Positions 1-12,450 of a stretch of 64,000 bases of DNA are shown one piece after another. A program made the position numbers and the translations under genes. The stretch is taken from the NCBI GenBank assembly GCA_033439795.1, contig JAUTDP010000001.1, positions 2,976,001 through 3,040,000 on the forward strand, given 5' to 3'. Under the pieces are notes generated by a model, which was not told the origin of the DNA, did not search any database, and worked only from the letters and a program-made list of their open reading frames with translations. Every line of letters starts with the position of its first letter. Position 1 is the first letter of the stretch. Source of the stretch: Sordaria brevicollis. Its lineage: Eukaryota; Ascomycota; Sordariomycetes; Sordariales; Sordariaceae.

Positions 1-966
1 AAAGGGACTGAGAGAAATTGATTATGAAAGGGAAAAGCAGGGAGAAAGAGAGTGGAAAGAGGGGAGGATATGGGACCCAACGAGAATGAGGACATCGAAG
101 GTTTTCTTCTACAGGGCCCATCATATGCGAAAGCCGTTCGACCATGACTCCCGTCCCTTCTCGAGTAGGCTCGGTTGCTACGAAACGATCCCACTCCTTC
201 GCTCGACTCGAACCTACAGACTTCCGCTCGGCCAGCTGGGGCTCGGGAAGGTGGTTGACGGGCGAGAAATACACATTTCCGACCGTTGATCGGATATTAC
301 GGGCACTGCCTTGTCAAGAGCTCGGAATTTCTCACGACGAAGAAAACGGACAAGCCGATATTTGTCAACCACCGAGAACGCTAGGAGGATCGGACGTACT
401 ACAGCAGCGAGATCCCCCGTTGAACTGGCCAAGCTCTATGACCTGACCTACTGTCGGCGCGTTTCGAGGGCTAGGTACGGTAACCAAATCTCAGCTCTCA
501 GCCTGTCTTTCACCCATTGTCCCTCCCTCTCAGCCTACTGTATGAAAGAGAAGACTTGTACATTATGAAAAATACGACCTGTTATACCCACCCATCACCA
601 CAATGGTCCCAGCATATCTCACCTACGATATTTGCGACTTTGTCTTGTCATATACACAGAGTGCCTTGCCCCAAAGGACATTTACAAGATCCTATGAGTT
701 TGCTTGTGAAGGACGACCTGGCGTGAGGGCTGATATCTTGTCCAACTTTGTCTCTTCCCATCTCCAGTTTTGCTTTACTGCCAAGTGGCACCATCTAGTC
801 ATCTCTCAAAATCACCTCACTAGAACGTCACTGATCCAGAAGTGGACGTGATTTCACTGGGGTATCATTGCTACTATCCTAAAAAGCTATCTTCCAAGAC
901 TTTCCTCTCCTTCGCAAAATCACCCCTTATTTTACTTTATTTGGTTTTCCTGGGCCATGATGGCAT
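1..966. other. Intergenic region left of the lipase gene
   Basis: This stretch has normal base composition and is not RIP-altered. It opens with a purine-rich tract (about 1-70). Short open frames exist (longest about 100 codons), but none has a recognisable domain, a plausible intron pattern or a signal peptide. It probably holds the 3' untranslated part of the lipase gene at its right end and non-coding DNA otherwise. Confidence 0.5.
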
Positions 967-2172
967 TTAAGCCTCGTTCTCAAGGTCGTTGCTGGTGACA
1001 TAGTCAACATCCTCAGCAACCCAACCGTTCAAGCGAGCCTCGAGTTCCGCGTCGCTGACGGCGGCAGCGGAAACAGCAAGATCATCTCTCTTCCAGTTGA
1101 AGCCGCCGGGCGAGCAGCCGGCGATGGGGTTGAAGTAGGTAAGGTGATCATCAAGCTCCAAACCAAGGGTGCCAGCGTTGCAGCTGATGCTGGCGTAACC
1201 GGTGCAGATCTTGACCTGGCTCACGGCGGGGTCGCCGACCTTGATCCACCACTCGGGGGAGGTGTGGCGGTAGTTGAAAACGATGGGAGGGAGACGGGGC
1301 ACGGGGTCCTTGTCATGGGTGACGCGGTACTCGGCGCCGGACTGGCTGGTGGTGTACGCGGCGAAGGCCTTGTTGCCGACGCGGGGCGAGCCGAAGGTGT
1401 AGAGGTCGACAGTGTAGCCGGCCTTGCGGAGGTAGGCGGCACCGAGGGTAGCAACGGCACCACCGAGCGAGTGGCCGGTGACACCGATGCTGTAGCTAGG
1501 GTAGGTGGCCTTGGCGGACTTGACGGCGGCGGTGACCTTGCTGGCAACCTCCTTCCAGGCAGTGTAAAAACCGGTGTGGGCGAGGCAGCCGCTCACGAGG
1601 TCGCTGCAGGAGGACTGAACGAAAACAACGCTGGATGGATGTTAGCTGGCAGTTCTTCTGTGGTGTGAGAAACGGGTTGAGAACTCGACTTACTTGGCAA
1701 TCCAGTTGCGTACCGAAGAAGATCCCCTGAAGGAAACAGTGATAACCTTCTTGACGGGGTCAACCGAGACGAGACCGCGGATATCAGTGACGGAGCCGCT
1801 TTTTGATTTGTTAGTGAGGGCTCGTCAACGGACTGGGTTTCTAAGAAATTCCTTACCTGAAAGAGGCGATAGTCACAGCCTTGTTTGCGGTGACGGTAGG
1901 GCATGCATTGCCGGAGCAAGTGACCAGAGCGCCAGCAGCGTTGTTGCTGTTGCAATAGCTGGTGGCAGCTTGCTCGGCCCAGTAGTCGAGCTTGGCGAGC
2001 TCGCTGGCGGTGACAGTGACTGGACAAGGCTGGTTAGCTTTCGGTTATCATCATCAGAAGATGGTGTAGTTGCCATAGGCTTACCTCTCTTAGCCAGATC
2101 CGGGGTGTTCATCGATGGCGCCGCCAGACCGGTAGCCGCCAGGGCGGAGGCCAGAAACAAAGAAGCCTTCAT
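967..2172 (-). CDS. Secreted class 3 (fungal) lipase
   Basis: Predicted extracellular lipase or esterase of the alpha/beta-hydrolase class 3 family (Thermomyces/Rhizomucor lipase type), hydrolysing triacylglycerol or related ester bonds. Exons on the minus strand are 2172-2085, 2019-1857, 1798-1694 and 1630-967, giving 339 aa. The three introns (65, 58 and 63 nt) have GT-AG ends and restore one frame. Residues 1-17 look like a signal peptide. LAKR at 26-29 is a probable Kex2 site, so a short propeptide is likely. The nucleophile is S173 in GHSLGG. D227 (HDKDPVPRLPP) and H281 (DDHLTYF) fit the Asp and His of the triad by alignment with the Thermomyces enzyme. The SFRG segment near residue 108 matches the family's oxyanion-hole region. 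A tail of about 40 aa follows the catalytic domain. Family assignment is secure; the true substrate (lipid or feruloyl ester) is not decided by sequence. Confidence 0.93.
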
Positions 2173-2558
2173 CTTGTATCGGAGATGTGGTTATTCCGGA
2201 GAGAGAAGAGACAGTCCACGAATCCGGCTCGTGAGAATCAGGAGTAACACTGAACCTGTGCCTGCTGCAAGGGAGATTTCGAGAAGGGAGACGACGGGCA
2301 TGTCGTGATCTTTATACTCGACACCATTCCCGGCCGAGACACCATGTGGCCGTCCCTCGAGGAACGTGAAGAGGAGACAAACATCCCTTCCTCCGTGCTA
2401 GCCTCCATGGACCCAACCACCCATCCACACTGCTTACACCCTTCTCCTCACCTCCCGATGTATCGCCAACCAGGATGTCTCTAACCTACTGCAAAGATGG
2501 AGGGCAGCCAAGATCGACTGGGTTAGGTTGGGGGACAACGGGCCAGGAACACGGCAAG
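2173..2558. other. Upstream region of the lipase gene
   Basis: This 386-bp stretch lies between the lipase start codon and the 8-bp target duplication of the large inverted-repeat element. It must hold the lipase promoter and 5' leader. No consensus operator was identified. It is not visibly RIP-altered, so the silenced block begins well upstream of the gene. Confidence 0.5.
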
Positions 2559-2566
2559 CTAACAGT

Positions 2567-2597
2567 GGTGTCGATTATTCCGCTTACAGCCCCACAC
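2567..2597 (+). repeat. Left terminal inverted repeat of the 11.6-kb element
   Basis: The 31-bp repeat begins GGTGTCGATTATTCCGC and ends in CAGCCCCACAC. It pairs in inverse orientation with 14152-14182 with three mismatches (positions 3, 6 and 8), then 23 identical bases. Confidence 0.85.
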
Positions 2598-5500
2598 ACC
2601 TTTGCCCCCTGTTACTGCCCAGAATAGTATAATCCCTTAAGTCTCGTAATCTCCCAGTCTTTACTACTTTGGGCAATACCCATAGTAATTAATCAGCAGT
2701 GCTAGTCAGAGCTCTAGCGAACTCTAGTACGTGCCTGGTACCGTGGTACGTACCAAATATACGTGATGAGGTGGGAGGTGACTTGGTGAAATCGTGAAAG
2801 TCGCGATATATAAATATATAGTATTATAGTATTAATTACTAATATAATAATAAGTATAATACTATGTAATATATTATAATTATTATTTTTAAATATAGTA
2901 GTAATTTATAAGTTTCTTAACTTCGTTATTTTTACTATTAAATTTTTTAACTTCGTTATCTTTACTATTAAACCTCTTAATTTTGTTATTTTTACTATTC
3001 TTAAAGCGTTAAACTTCCTATTCCCTATATTCGAGATTAAAATTCTCCTTAAATTATAATTTTTTTCTTGAAATCGTTTTGCCTGGGTTTTATATAAGGA
3101 GTGACTTTGGGTATTAAAGTATAGTTTATATTATTATTAATTGCAAAAAAAATGAATATTAATATTACGAACAATATATATACATTTATTATTTTTTTAA
3201 TATAATAACCGCATTTCTATACTAAAAATCTTCAAACTTTCTATATAAAATATATTAATTACAAATAATCGATTAATATAAAAATTAAAAGGATTTATAA
3301 TATTATATAATTTCTATACAAAAATGTTAATTAAATATATTTAATAGAAAATAAAATATATTTATAAAAAACGTTTCTATAATTACATTTACCACCACCC
3401 TTAAATACTCTAATAAAATATTGAATTTATATAATTATAGTATTTATTGGCTATATTTAACATTTTTTTATATATATTTATATAATATTCGAAAAAAATG
3501 AAAAAGCCGTATAAATCGAAAAATCTAGGTAAATCGTATAGAGTGCTAATTAAAATACTAATTTTTATATATATCTATATAATATTCGAAAAAAATAAAA
3601 AAATCGTATAAATCGAAAAATCTAAGTAAATCGTATAGAATACTAATTAAAATATTAATTAGAATACTAATTTTTATATATATCTATATAATAATTAAAA
3701 AATCGAAAAAACCGTATAAATCGTACAAAATGCTAATCGGTTAGCTAATAAGATATTTATAACCGTTATTATTACGAATATTCACAACGTCAAAAAAATT
3801 TCGTAATAATATTATATAATTATTTAAAAGGCTTTATTATTAAAATTAACGTTCCTAATCCTATATAATATATTTAAGGAGGTTATAACTTTCCTTTATC
3901 TTTTCGAGATATTAAGCAATAGCTTCTTTAGTATAGCGAATATTAACCCTATATTAAATAGTTATTTAACGTTAGAAGGTATAAAACTATTGGAATTAAA
4001 TTTTTTAAAGAGTTCGTATATTTTAGTAGGTTTTCAAAACGTAAAGTGGCTTTAGGGTAATTAATACCGGCCGTTTACGCTTAATAATCTTATAACGTTC
4101 GTAACCTACTACCTATTATACCTTTAATTAAACCGTTAATTTCTCTTTTCCCAAAATTTAATAGTTAATAAAAAAGTAATAATACTATAGGTATTTATAG
4201 GGTAATTACTAGCGTTTATAAAATTTATAATTATATTATAATAATTTATTATTATTAATACGTATTTACATCCGTAAATATTCTCCTTTAGTAAATAAAC
4301 GCTAGCCAATTCTAATTTCTAATAGAATTAATTATTAAATAAGTAATAGGAACCGATTAAGACTAAGATAATTTACCGCTTTATATAACGATTTAATACG
4401 GAAATCGTACGCTTATTACGCAGCTTTAACGAAATAACGACTATTAATTACGAGAACGTACTTAAAAATACCTAAAAAAATTTATTATTATATTAATTCT
4501 ATATTTTTATATTTTAACGCAAAATAATAGCCTTCTAATAAGTTAATTATTAATATTTATTATAAATAAAAGAAAAAAAATAATTAGCAAACGAAAAAAA
4601 AAAATTCAAAATTTATAAAAAATCGGAGGAGACTTAAAGAAATTCGGAAAAGGCTTAAAGAAATTCGGAAGAGGCCTAAAAAGTATCGGGGGTAATAAAA
4701 AGTACTATAAAAAAGAAAGGGATAATAATAATACCTATAATAATAAAAAAGAGTACTTACGAATATAATTTGCCCAAAATTACTTCTTCGATACCTAATT
4801 AATTTATAAATATTTACGCATCGTATCGTCGTTAAAGGGTAAATTAATTAAAATACTAATAATAAATTCGTTATACGTTATTTCTAATTATTAATACTTT
4901 ATAGCAAAAATTATATACTAAAAGTAAATTTTATACCGTTCGCTAACCAATTTCCGCTTCAAAATCCATTCGTAATAGACGTAATAAAGTAAATAATTAA
5001 CCTCTATATTAAAAAAGGCCTCTCTAACAGCCTTTTATTTAATAGAACTATTATTTATAAAAAAGTAATAAAGCGGCTATAAAGAACCTATATATTTTAT
5101 TACCTACCTTTTAATTATTAATAATACGACCGTAATAATATCTATATCGGCTTTAATAATTAAAAAATAATTATAAAGGATTTAATAATTATATTCGTTA
5201 CGTACGAAAATCGTATACAATAATTATAATAATTAATTAGTATTATAAGTAACATCTATAAGTATAAAGTACCTACAACGTTATAAAATTTTAAATTATT
5301 TTAAGGAAAAAGCGCGTTAATATATAAAATTAATACGTAATAAAGAAATAAATAATAATAATAAAAATATAAAAATCGAAAAATTTAAAAAATTTAAAAA
5401 ATCCGAAAAAATCGAAAAATTTAAAAAAATCTAAAAATATATATACCTTTATTTACCTATACAATACTAAAGGAAGTCTCACTATTAAGTCGTTTTATTA

Positions 5501-5640
5501 TAATAAATTTATAAAAGAAGTAAGTAAGATTCTTATTCCCTAATTAAATTTATAGCGTTAATATAGTATAGGGTCTATCTCCGATTCCCCGTAGGATAAA
5601 ACCGTAGGTATTAAGCGCCCTAAATAAAAACCCCGGCTAT
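2598..5640. other. RIP-altered interior, left arm of the 11.6-kb element
   Basis: The first 190 bp are of normal composition, then AT content rises abruptly near 2790. No open frame or recognisable protein motif survives. The arm holds the 97-109-bp tandem repeat at about 3465-3740. It also holds three short degenerate copies of a 22-25-bp unit around 4618-4690 (core aaattcggaaaaggctta). Any transposase of the host element should lie here or in the right arm, but I could not read one. Confidence 0.5.
3465..3740. repeat. AT-rich tandem repeat, about 97-109 bp period
   Basis: The segment tataatattcgaaaaaaa followed by aaatcgtataaatcgaaaaa and aatcgtatagaatactaatt occurs at about 3481 and again 97 bp later. 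A third, partial copy starts near 3687, after a short internal duplication of ttaattagaatactaa. Copies differ mostly by transitions, as expected if they diverged through RIP. Confidence 0.7.
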
Positions 5641-8600
5641 ATTTCTCGGCGCGGACTTATCCGCGCCGCTTCTTCGGCGTTCTATAATCGCAGTGCACAC
5701 CTACCGCTAACGCAATTAATATCCGTCTTATCCTTTCCATTTACCGTTATATTAAAACTTTAAACTATTCCGCCTTTTTAATTTACTATCCCGTCCTTTA
5801 TTTACTACCGCCTTCCGCCTTCTACTCTTTTATTTATTTACCCTTCTAACCGCTATTAAATTTCCTAACCGTTAAACTTTCTTTTATTCTTTCTATCTTT
5901 TTCCTCCCCCTATTACGGTTACGTTTTTATTATAATTTATATTAATATAAGGATTTCCTTCCTTTAAATATAAAAACCCCCTATCCTCCGGGTTTTTTTA
6001 GGCTTTTCTTTCCTTTAATAATAATAATCGATTTAAAATAACTATTCCCCGTTAAAAATGCGCTAAAGCGCTCTATAAAATAATAGAAACTTTTAACGAA
6101 AATAAAGGCGAAAATTCGTTTCTTTTTCGCCCTCCTTCGCCGACTTTTATATTTAATATAATTAATACCGATATTAAAATTAATTTCGAATATATTATTA
6201 AACGCCTTATTAATAATAAATTTTTTTATATATTAGAGAAAGGGTAAATCCTCTCTCTATTACATTCTATTTTTATTTTAACCTTTTTAAAACCGTATTT
6301 ATACTCCTCTATATTTCGCTTATACCCTCTAATTAATTAAAGCCTTTCTTTCCTTCTTAGCCGTTTTAAATTATAATATTTATATAAAGGCCGTTATTAA
6401 ATCGATTTATTATATCCCTAATTACCCAAATAAATTATTATTTTCTATATTATTAATATTTTTCATTCTAATTTATCCTTAAATAAATTTAATTAAATTA
6501 TTTAATATATTTTAATAATTTCGTATTATATAATTAATACCCTTTATAATTTTTACGATTTTTATAATACTTTTTAAAAGAAAATTATTAATAAAAACCC
6601 AATTAATAATAAATTCCGCGATTATTTTATCTACTTCCGTATCGTCGCTAAAGAATTTACTAATACGATTCGCCTTCGCCTTATTAATAATAACTTTACC
6701 GGTACCTTAAAATAATTTATTCGCTATAAAAAATAATCGATTAATAATTACCTTTAAAAAAATTATTACGAATTCCTCCTTTCTAATAAGGATAATTTAA
6801 TCGACGGTCGTATTCCTTTAAATAGTATCCCTTATAATAATAATAATAATTTACCCCGTAATAGTAACGGTAATTTATTTTATAATAATAACGGTAGAAT
6901 TCCTCCGAATAGTAATAATATTCGTATATTTTCTTATAATAATTCCCCGATAGAAATTAATTCGCCGGTTATTTATTTTACCGGTCTCGTTCCTATTAAT
7001 AGTAATTAGTTCGCTTAATATTAATTCGTAATTAATATTATACGCTAATATATTCGTCAATTCGACGAATAAAACCGTTTATTCGCTAATAATAATAAAA
7101 TATTAAAGGCTTTAATTAATTGTAAAAAGAAATAATAATTAAATAAATTATTACCTTTATAGCCCGATAAATTCTTAATTAAATAAAAATCCTCCTTCGT
7201 CTTCGTTTTAATATATTAATAAATAAAAGTAAAAGAAAAAAAAAAAAAGAAAATTAAAAGTAGCGAACGAATTCGTTTCGCCGTTCTTTTTTTAATTCGA
7301 TTATTAAATAGTATTTATTTAATTATCCTAACCGAAATATTTATAATAAGATTCTTTCAGCCTTAATTCTATTGTTTAAATAAATTTAAAATTATTTTTA
7401 CGTTTACGGCTAATCGATTATTACGAATTATATATTTACTATTTAAAAATATTTAAATATAATATAATAGAACGTTTCCCGTCCTAATCCGTATAAATAA
7501 ATAAGGGTATTAATATCGGAGATTCTCTTTTAAAAAAAGAAAGCCTTAAGGCCGATTACTTCCGTTTTCGTTTAAACGAAGAGGGAGCTCTTCACTTTCG
7601 TTAATAAATAATAATCTTTATCGTCCTCCGAAGGTTAAATTCTTTTCTATTTTTTCTTTTTCTAATTAATTATATACCGTTTTATTGTAATTTCGCTAAA
7701 TTTCGGATCGAAATTAATAATTATAAATTTATACTATTAATTTAATTTAATTACCGTTACCGCTAATTAATAATTATAATATAATATTTATTCTCTCTTT
7801 ATAGCGTCTTTTAATTATACTTTTTAATTAAAAGGTTAAAAATTCCGGCGATTATAACGATTAAGCGGGTACGTTTATTATTAAGGGCGGTTTTATTATA
7901 ATCGCTATAAAGTTTTTTATTAATATTTATTCTTCTATTTATTTAATTTTAACGGTATTATTTTTTAATCTATTAATAAATAATTAACCTTTTATTCGTT
8001 TTATTTAAATATAATTAATTACCTAAGTTACTATTCCTTAAACGAACCTAGCCTAATTTATATAAGTGAATCTCTCTTCGAAAGTTTTTACCCGTTTATT
8101 AAAATAGAAGTCGAATAGCGGGTAAAAAATTTCCATTTTAAAGTTTTATACTAGCGTAATTTTATATACTTTAATAACGATTTTTAAATATTTAATTTAA
8201 TATTTAGCCAATTTAATTATTATTCCTTAGGGTTTATTATATATTTTTATTAATTAATAAAAAATTAAAGTTCTATATATAATTATACTTTGAATATATT
8301 TAATATAAATTTCCTTCGTACGAACGAAGGAGTAATTTTAAATTTTTATAGCTAATTGGATTAATATATTCGTTTAAATTTTTATTTTTTTTTTAATAAC
8401 CTCCGTATAGGTTCGATAATTAAATTTATAATTTAATTAAACGCTTAAGAATTTTATTAATTCTATTAATTAAAATATAATATCCCCGAATTAGAGAATT
8501 TCTATTCTTAATACTTTTATCCGCGTAAAATATATTAATTTTATTTTATTCGCTTTGAATTTTATATTTTTCTCTCTTATTTATTCGGAATAAATTTCCT

Positions 8601-11600
8601 ATACCGTTTAAAATATTTTATAATTCTCCTTAATAATCTTTATTATAGCGACAATATTAATATCGTTAGTAAAACCAACTGTAATTATATTTTTAATTAT
8701 AATTAATTTATAATATAATAAGGTAATAAAAAGGATAAAAAAAATTAGGAAAAGGGGGGAGCTTTAGGGTACTCCGGCTTTTATAGTGTAGGGAATAAAT
8801 ATTTTATCGTCGAAAAAGAGGGAACCTCTTCGTTTATTAACGAAATTCGTTATTTATTCGAAGATTTATTATAAAAATTATATTTCCTATAGGGTATATA
8901 ATAATTATTTATAATTAATTTTATTAAATACGCCTTTAAAATTAAGGAGTATTAGCGATATAACGGCTCCGAATTTCTAAATTATATATACGGTATTTAT
9001 AACGATATAAATAGTAAATTCGGTCGAATAGTTTACCCGATTACTTATTTAGCTTTTTAGTAGGAGGTTAAATTCTTCTATAATTTGAATAAATTTCTTA
9101 GCGATAAACGTTTTAAAGATTTTCCCGACGTTATTTAATAATAAAATTAATTTTTACGCGCCGGTTAATTTTTATTATACGGCGGTTTTTTTTAACTTTT
9201 TAAGAACGATTATTTTTATATTTTTAAATTACTATAAAAAGTATTTAAAACGAAAATTTATAACCGTAAAAATAATTATAACTTTTTGGAATAATTCCCT
9301 ACAAATTTTTAAAAATTTATTCGAATATTAATCGACGTCTAGTATTTTATTCGGAGTTATCCGAGATAAAACCTCTTAAATATCCTCTTCGGTAATTAAT
9401 TCGTTAATAAATAATAAATCGCCGGTATTTAAAAAAAGGGTTTAATTAAGTAAATAATCCGTAAGGACGTTTATTTTCGGGAAGAAATATTCGACGAAAA
9501 TATTCGCTTTACTATTATAATTTTCAATTTCTTCTATTCCTTTATATTATTTAAAAATTAAAAATTTAGGCGGGTCTATTAGTAAATAATTTTGAGTATA
9601 GGCCTATTTTTTAAGGGTTTAAAGTTTATTTAAATTCTTCGACGCCTTTTCGACGCCTTTTCGCTATATTATTTATTAAATTTTCATATTAATCCTTTTT
9701 TTTTTTTTCGATATTTCTACGAATTCTACCTAATTTAAGGATATTTTTTCCTTATACTATTTCTATTATTTCTACTTCGTATTTTTCGTCGCTATTTTAT
9801 ATTTTAACGTCTATTATTTCGCTCTTCTCCTTCGATTTTTCTTCTAATATAAAACGAATTTTTCCGCTATATTTATAAATTTTTTATCGAATTTATCGAA
9901 TATAAATTCTAATTCCTCTTTCGTATTAATTTTCGCTAAAACCGAAATTTATTATAACGCCGCTTCTCGTACCTTTTCTATATTTATTAAATTCTAATTA
10001 TAATTTTCTTTTATTTTTATTTTTTTAACCTTTTTTCTAATATAGATTTAAATTTCCTAAGGATAATAATCCGAGCTAATTTATTTGTACCGTTACGCCC
10101 TTTAATATTCGGTTTTGATTTTTAATATTATTTATATATAATTAATTATTTTATTTTTCTTTTCCCGTATTATATTATTTATACGGGTCAACTCCCTTCT
10201 AAGAGTAATAAATTATATATATTACCGTTATACTTATATAAAAAATTTTTCGGCTTTTAGGCTAATCCTATTCTCTAAATTTTAATTAGGATAATAGAAA
10301 TTGAAATTTCCGACTACTACGATTTAATATTTTATTAGGGGTTTTTTTTCGAAGAATTCGAAGAGGGGAGACCCTTATTCGTATTTTAATATTTTATACG
10401 TTTTAATAAAGGAATAAATCGAATAAACAATTAATAATTCCTTTAAATTTTTAAACGTTATAAAGGCTTAATTTTTTCCAATGTAAAAATCTAAATCCTT
10501 AAAATTCTATTTCTTATTTATATAAATAACCGCCCTCCCTTTTTTTAAATAATTTACCCCAATATATTTACTATTTTATAAATAATAAATATTTTCGTTT
10601 AAATTCCTACCTAATTCTTAAATCGCTATAATATTATAAATTTCCTCCTATTCGAATAATAATTTCCTTCTTTCGTATAATTTCCTTATATTTTAATAGA
10701 GTATTTTCAATTAAATTATTAATTATTCTATAAAGGAATATCTTTTAACCCCGCGGGTAAAATAGGAATAGGAATTTTTTCCTTCTAAATAACCGGTTTA
10801 ATAATAACGATTAAACCAGCGCCATTTTGAATACTTAAACTTTAAAAATTCGTAAACGCGTTTATTAGGCCCTTAGCCGTTAATTTCGGTTTAATAAAAA
10901 GCCCGTTAATTTATTTACGGGTATAGTTTTTATTTCCGTTTTTAAATTCCCTTTTACGAATAATAATAATACGGGTAGTAAGGGGGGCGTTAAAGAAATT
11001 AATATTTTTATTATTTTTTACCGCCGCCAGCTTTAATATAATATTTTTTTCGGAATTTTTCCGGTATATAAATAAACGTAACTTCTCAACGTATTTTATA
11101 ATAACTTTCGCAATAATTTTTTTAAAAATAGGGTATACTTTCTTTTCGAAGGCGTAATATCCGTACTTTTTATACGGAATATAAAAAATTAATAATTTAT
11201 TTTTATTAAATAAATAATTCGCTTTTCTAAAGTAATTCCTATTATATTTATCTTAATTATAGCGTTTATAAACGTTAGCATTATAATAAAACTTCCCTAA
11301 ATATTTTATATCCTAATAAGTAAAATATTATTAAATATTAGCCAAAGAGGTAAATAATTCGTAAATATACGTACCGCTTTCTTAAAAAAGGAATTTTTTA
11401 CAAAGAATTTCGGTTATTTTTATAATTATAATTTCTATTATAAAAAGACCCCTATTTTCGCTAATTCTCTTTTTTTATAAACGTACTTTAATAATAAAAG
11501 CGGTCAGGTTCGCCTATTATATTTTATAAATAATATCCTCTATTTTTATATATTCGGCGATATTCGCTTAAGGGAACCCTTTAACGATTAATATAATAAT

Positions 11601-12450
11601 ATTTAAAAATACGAATACTTTTTCGCTAAAAATTTTCTTAACCTAAATTTAATATTATTAATATTATTCGTATATAGTATTATCGAATATAATTTTATAA
11701 TCTCCGGTTATAAATAGTTTTATAGCAATTTATATAATATTAGGGGTATTAATCTTTAAATTACGAAATATCTTTTCGATTTAAATTTTAATTTCTTTAT
11801 TTATTTACTTCGAATATTAAATATTAATTATAATACTTCAAATAAAGAGGGTACGGTCGTAATTAACAAAGAATATTTTTAGGGGGGGGGGTAATAATTA
11901 TAATATATTAAAAGATAAACCCAATCTTAGGAAGAATATCCTTTATAATTCCGGCCTATATTTTTAACGCCTTTTTAACATTCTTTTATAATTCTTATAA
12001 AATCGTTTTCTTTAAATCGTTAAAATCCTTCCTAATAATAATTTAATTATTACTAATTTTACTAATTTCGGAATACATTACCCTACTTTTCTTCGTAAAA
12101 ATTTTCGTATATTCGTTAAATAATTTACAAATTTAATTATAGTCTTCGAACGAAATAGTATTATAATCCGAAAATTTATTCGCTTTAATAATAAATTTTT
12201 TTATAATTTCGTCGTCCTTTTACGTTTTTTCCAAAGTCTTCGTAGCGTGCGCTACATTAGGGTCGTTATAAATTAAGAGTCCTACAAGCGGGTTGTGGAC
12301 GCTATTTTCGAATTTATAATTGCCGCTATTAATCGCTATCGGTAATAACGATATATTATTGTCGCTATATTCGTCGCGGAATATTATAAGGGACGTAAAA
12401 GACCCTCTTAAGTCGATTCCCGTTATCGGTTTTCGTTTTAGAGCGCTCCT
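5640..12450 (-). mobile_element. Tad-like LINE retrotransposon, RIP-inactivated
   Basis: Three ordered motifs on the minus strand identify a non-LTR element with an APE-type endonuclease and a reverse transcriptase. First, an endonuclease motif of the GDFNxxHPNW type at about 10268-10320, readable as VVVGNFNFYYPN then NLENR. Second, the RT motif of the GVPQGSPLSPILF type at about 8737-8775. Third, the RT active-site motif of the GFADD type at 8648-8681, now reading GFTNDINIVA with transition changes. A possible CCHC-rich ORF1 tail lies near 11.2 kb. Order and spacing fit a Tad-type LINE of about 7 kb. Ends are approximate: I saw no clear poly-A or target duplication. Stops throughout show it is dead. 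Confidence 0.75.
5647..5668. repeat. GC-rich perfect hairpin
   Basis: CGGCGCGGA and TCCGCGCCG form a 9-bp perfect stem around a 4-base loop (CTTA). It lies in a short GC-rich remnant of an otherwise AT-rich block, near the estimated 3' end of the LINE. Function unknown. Confidence 0.6.

Noticed and set aside
1144..1668. 174-codon open frame antisense to the lipase
   Set aside because: Gly/Val/Ala/Asp-rich shadow of a GC-biased coding exon with catalytic motifs on the other strand.
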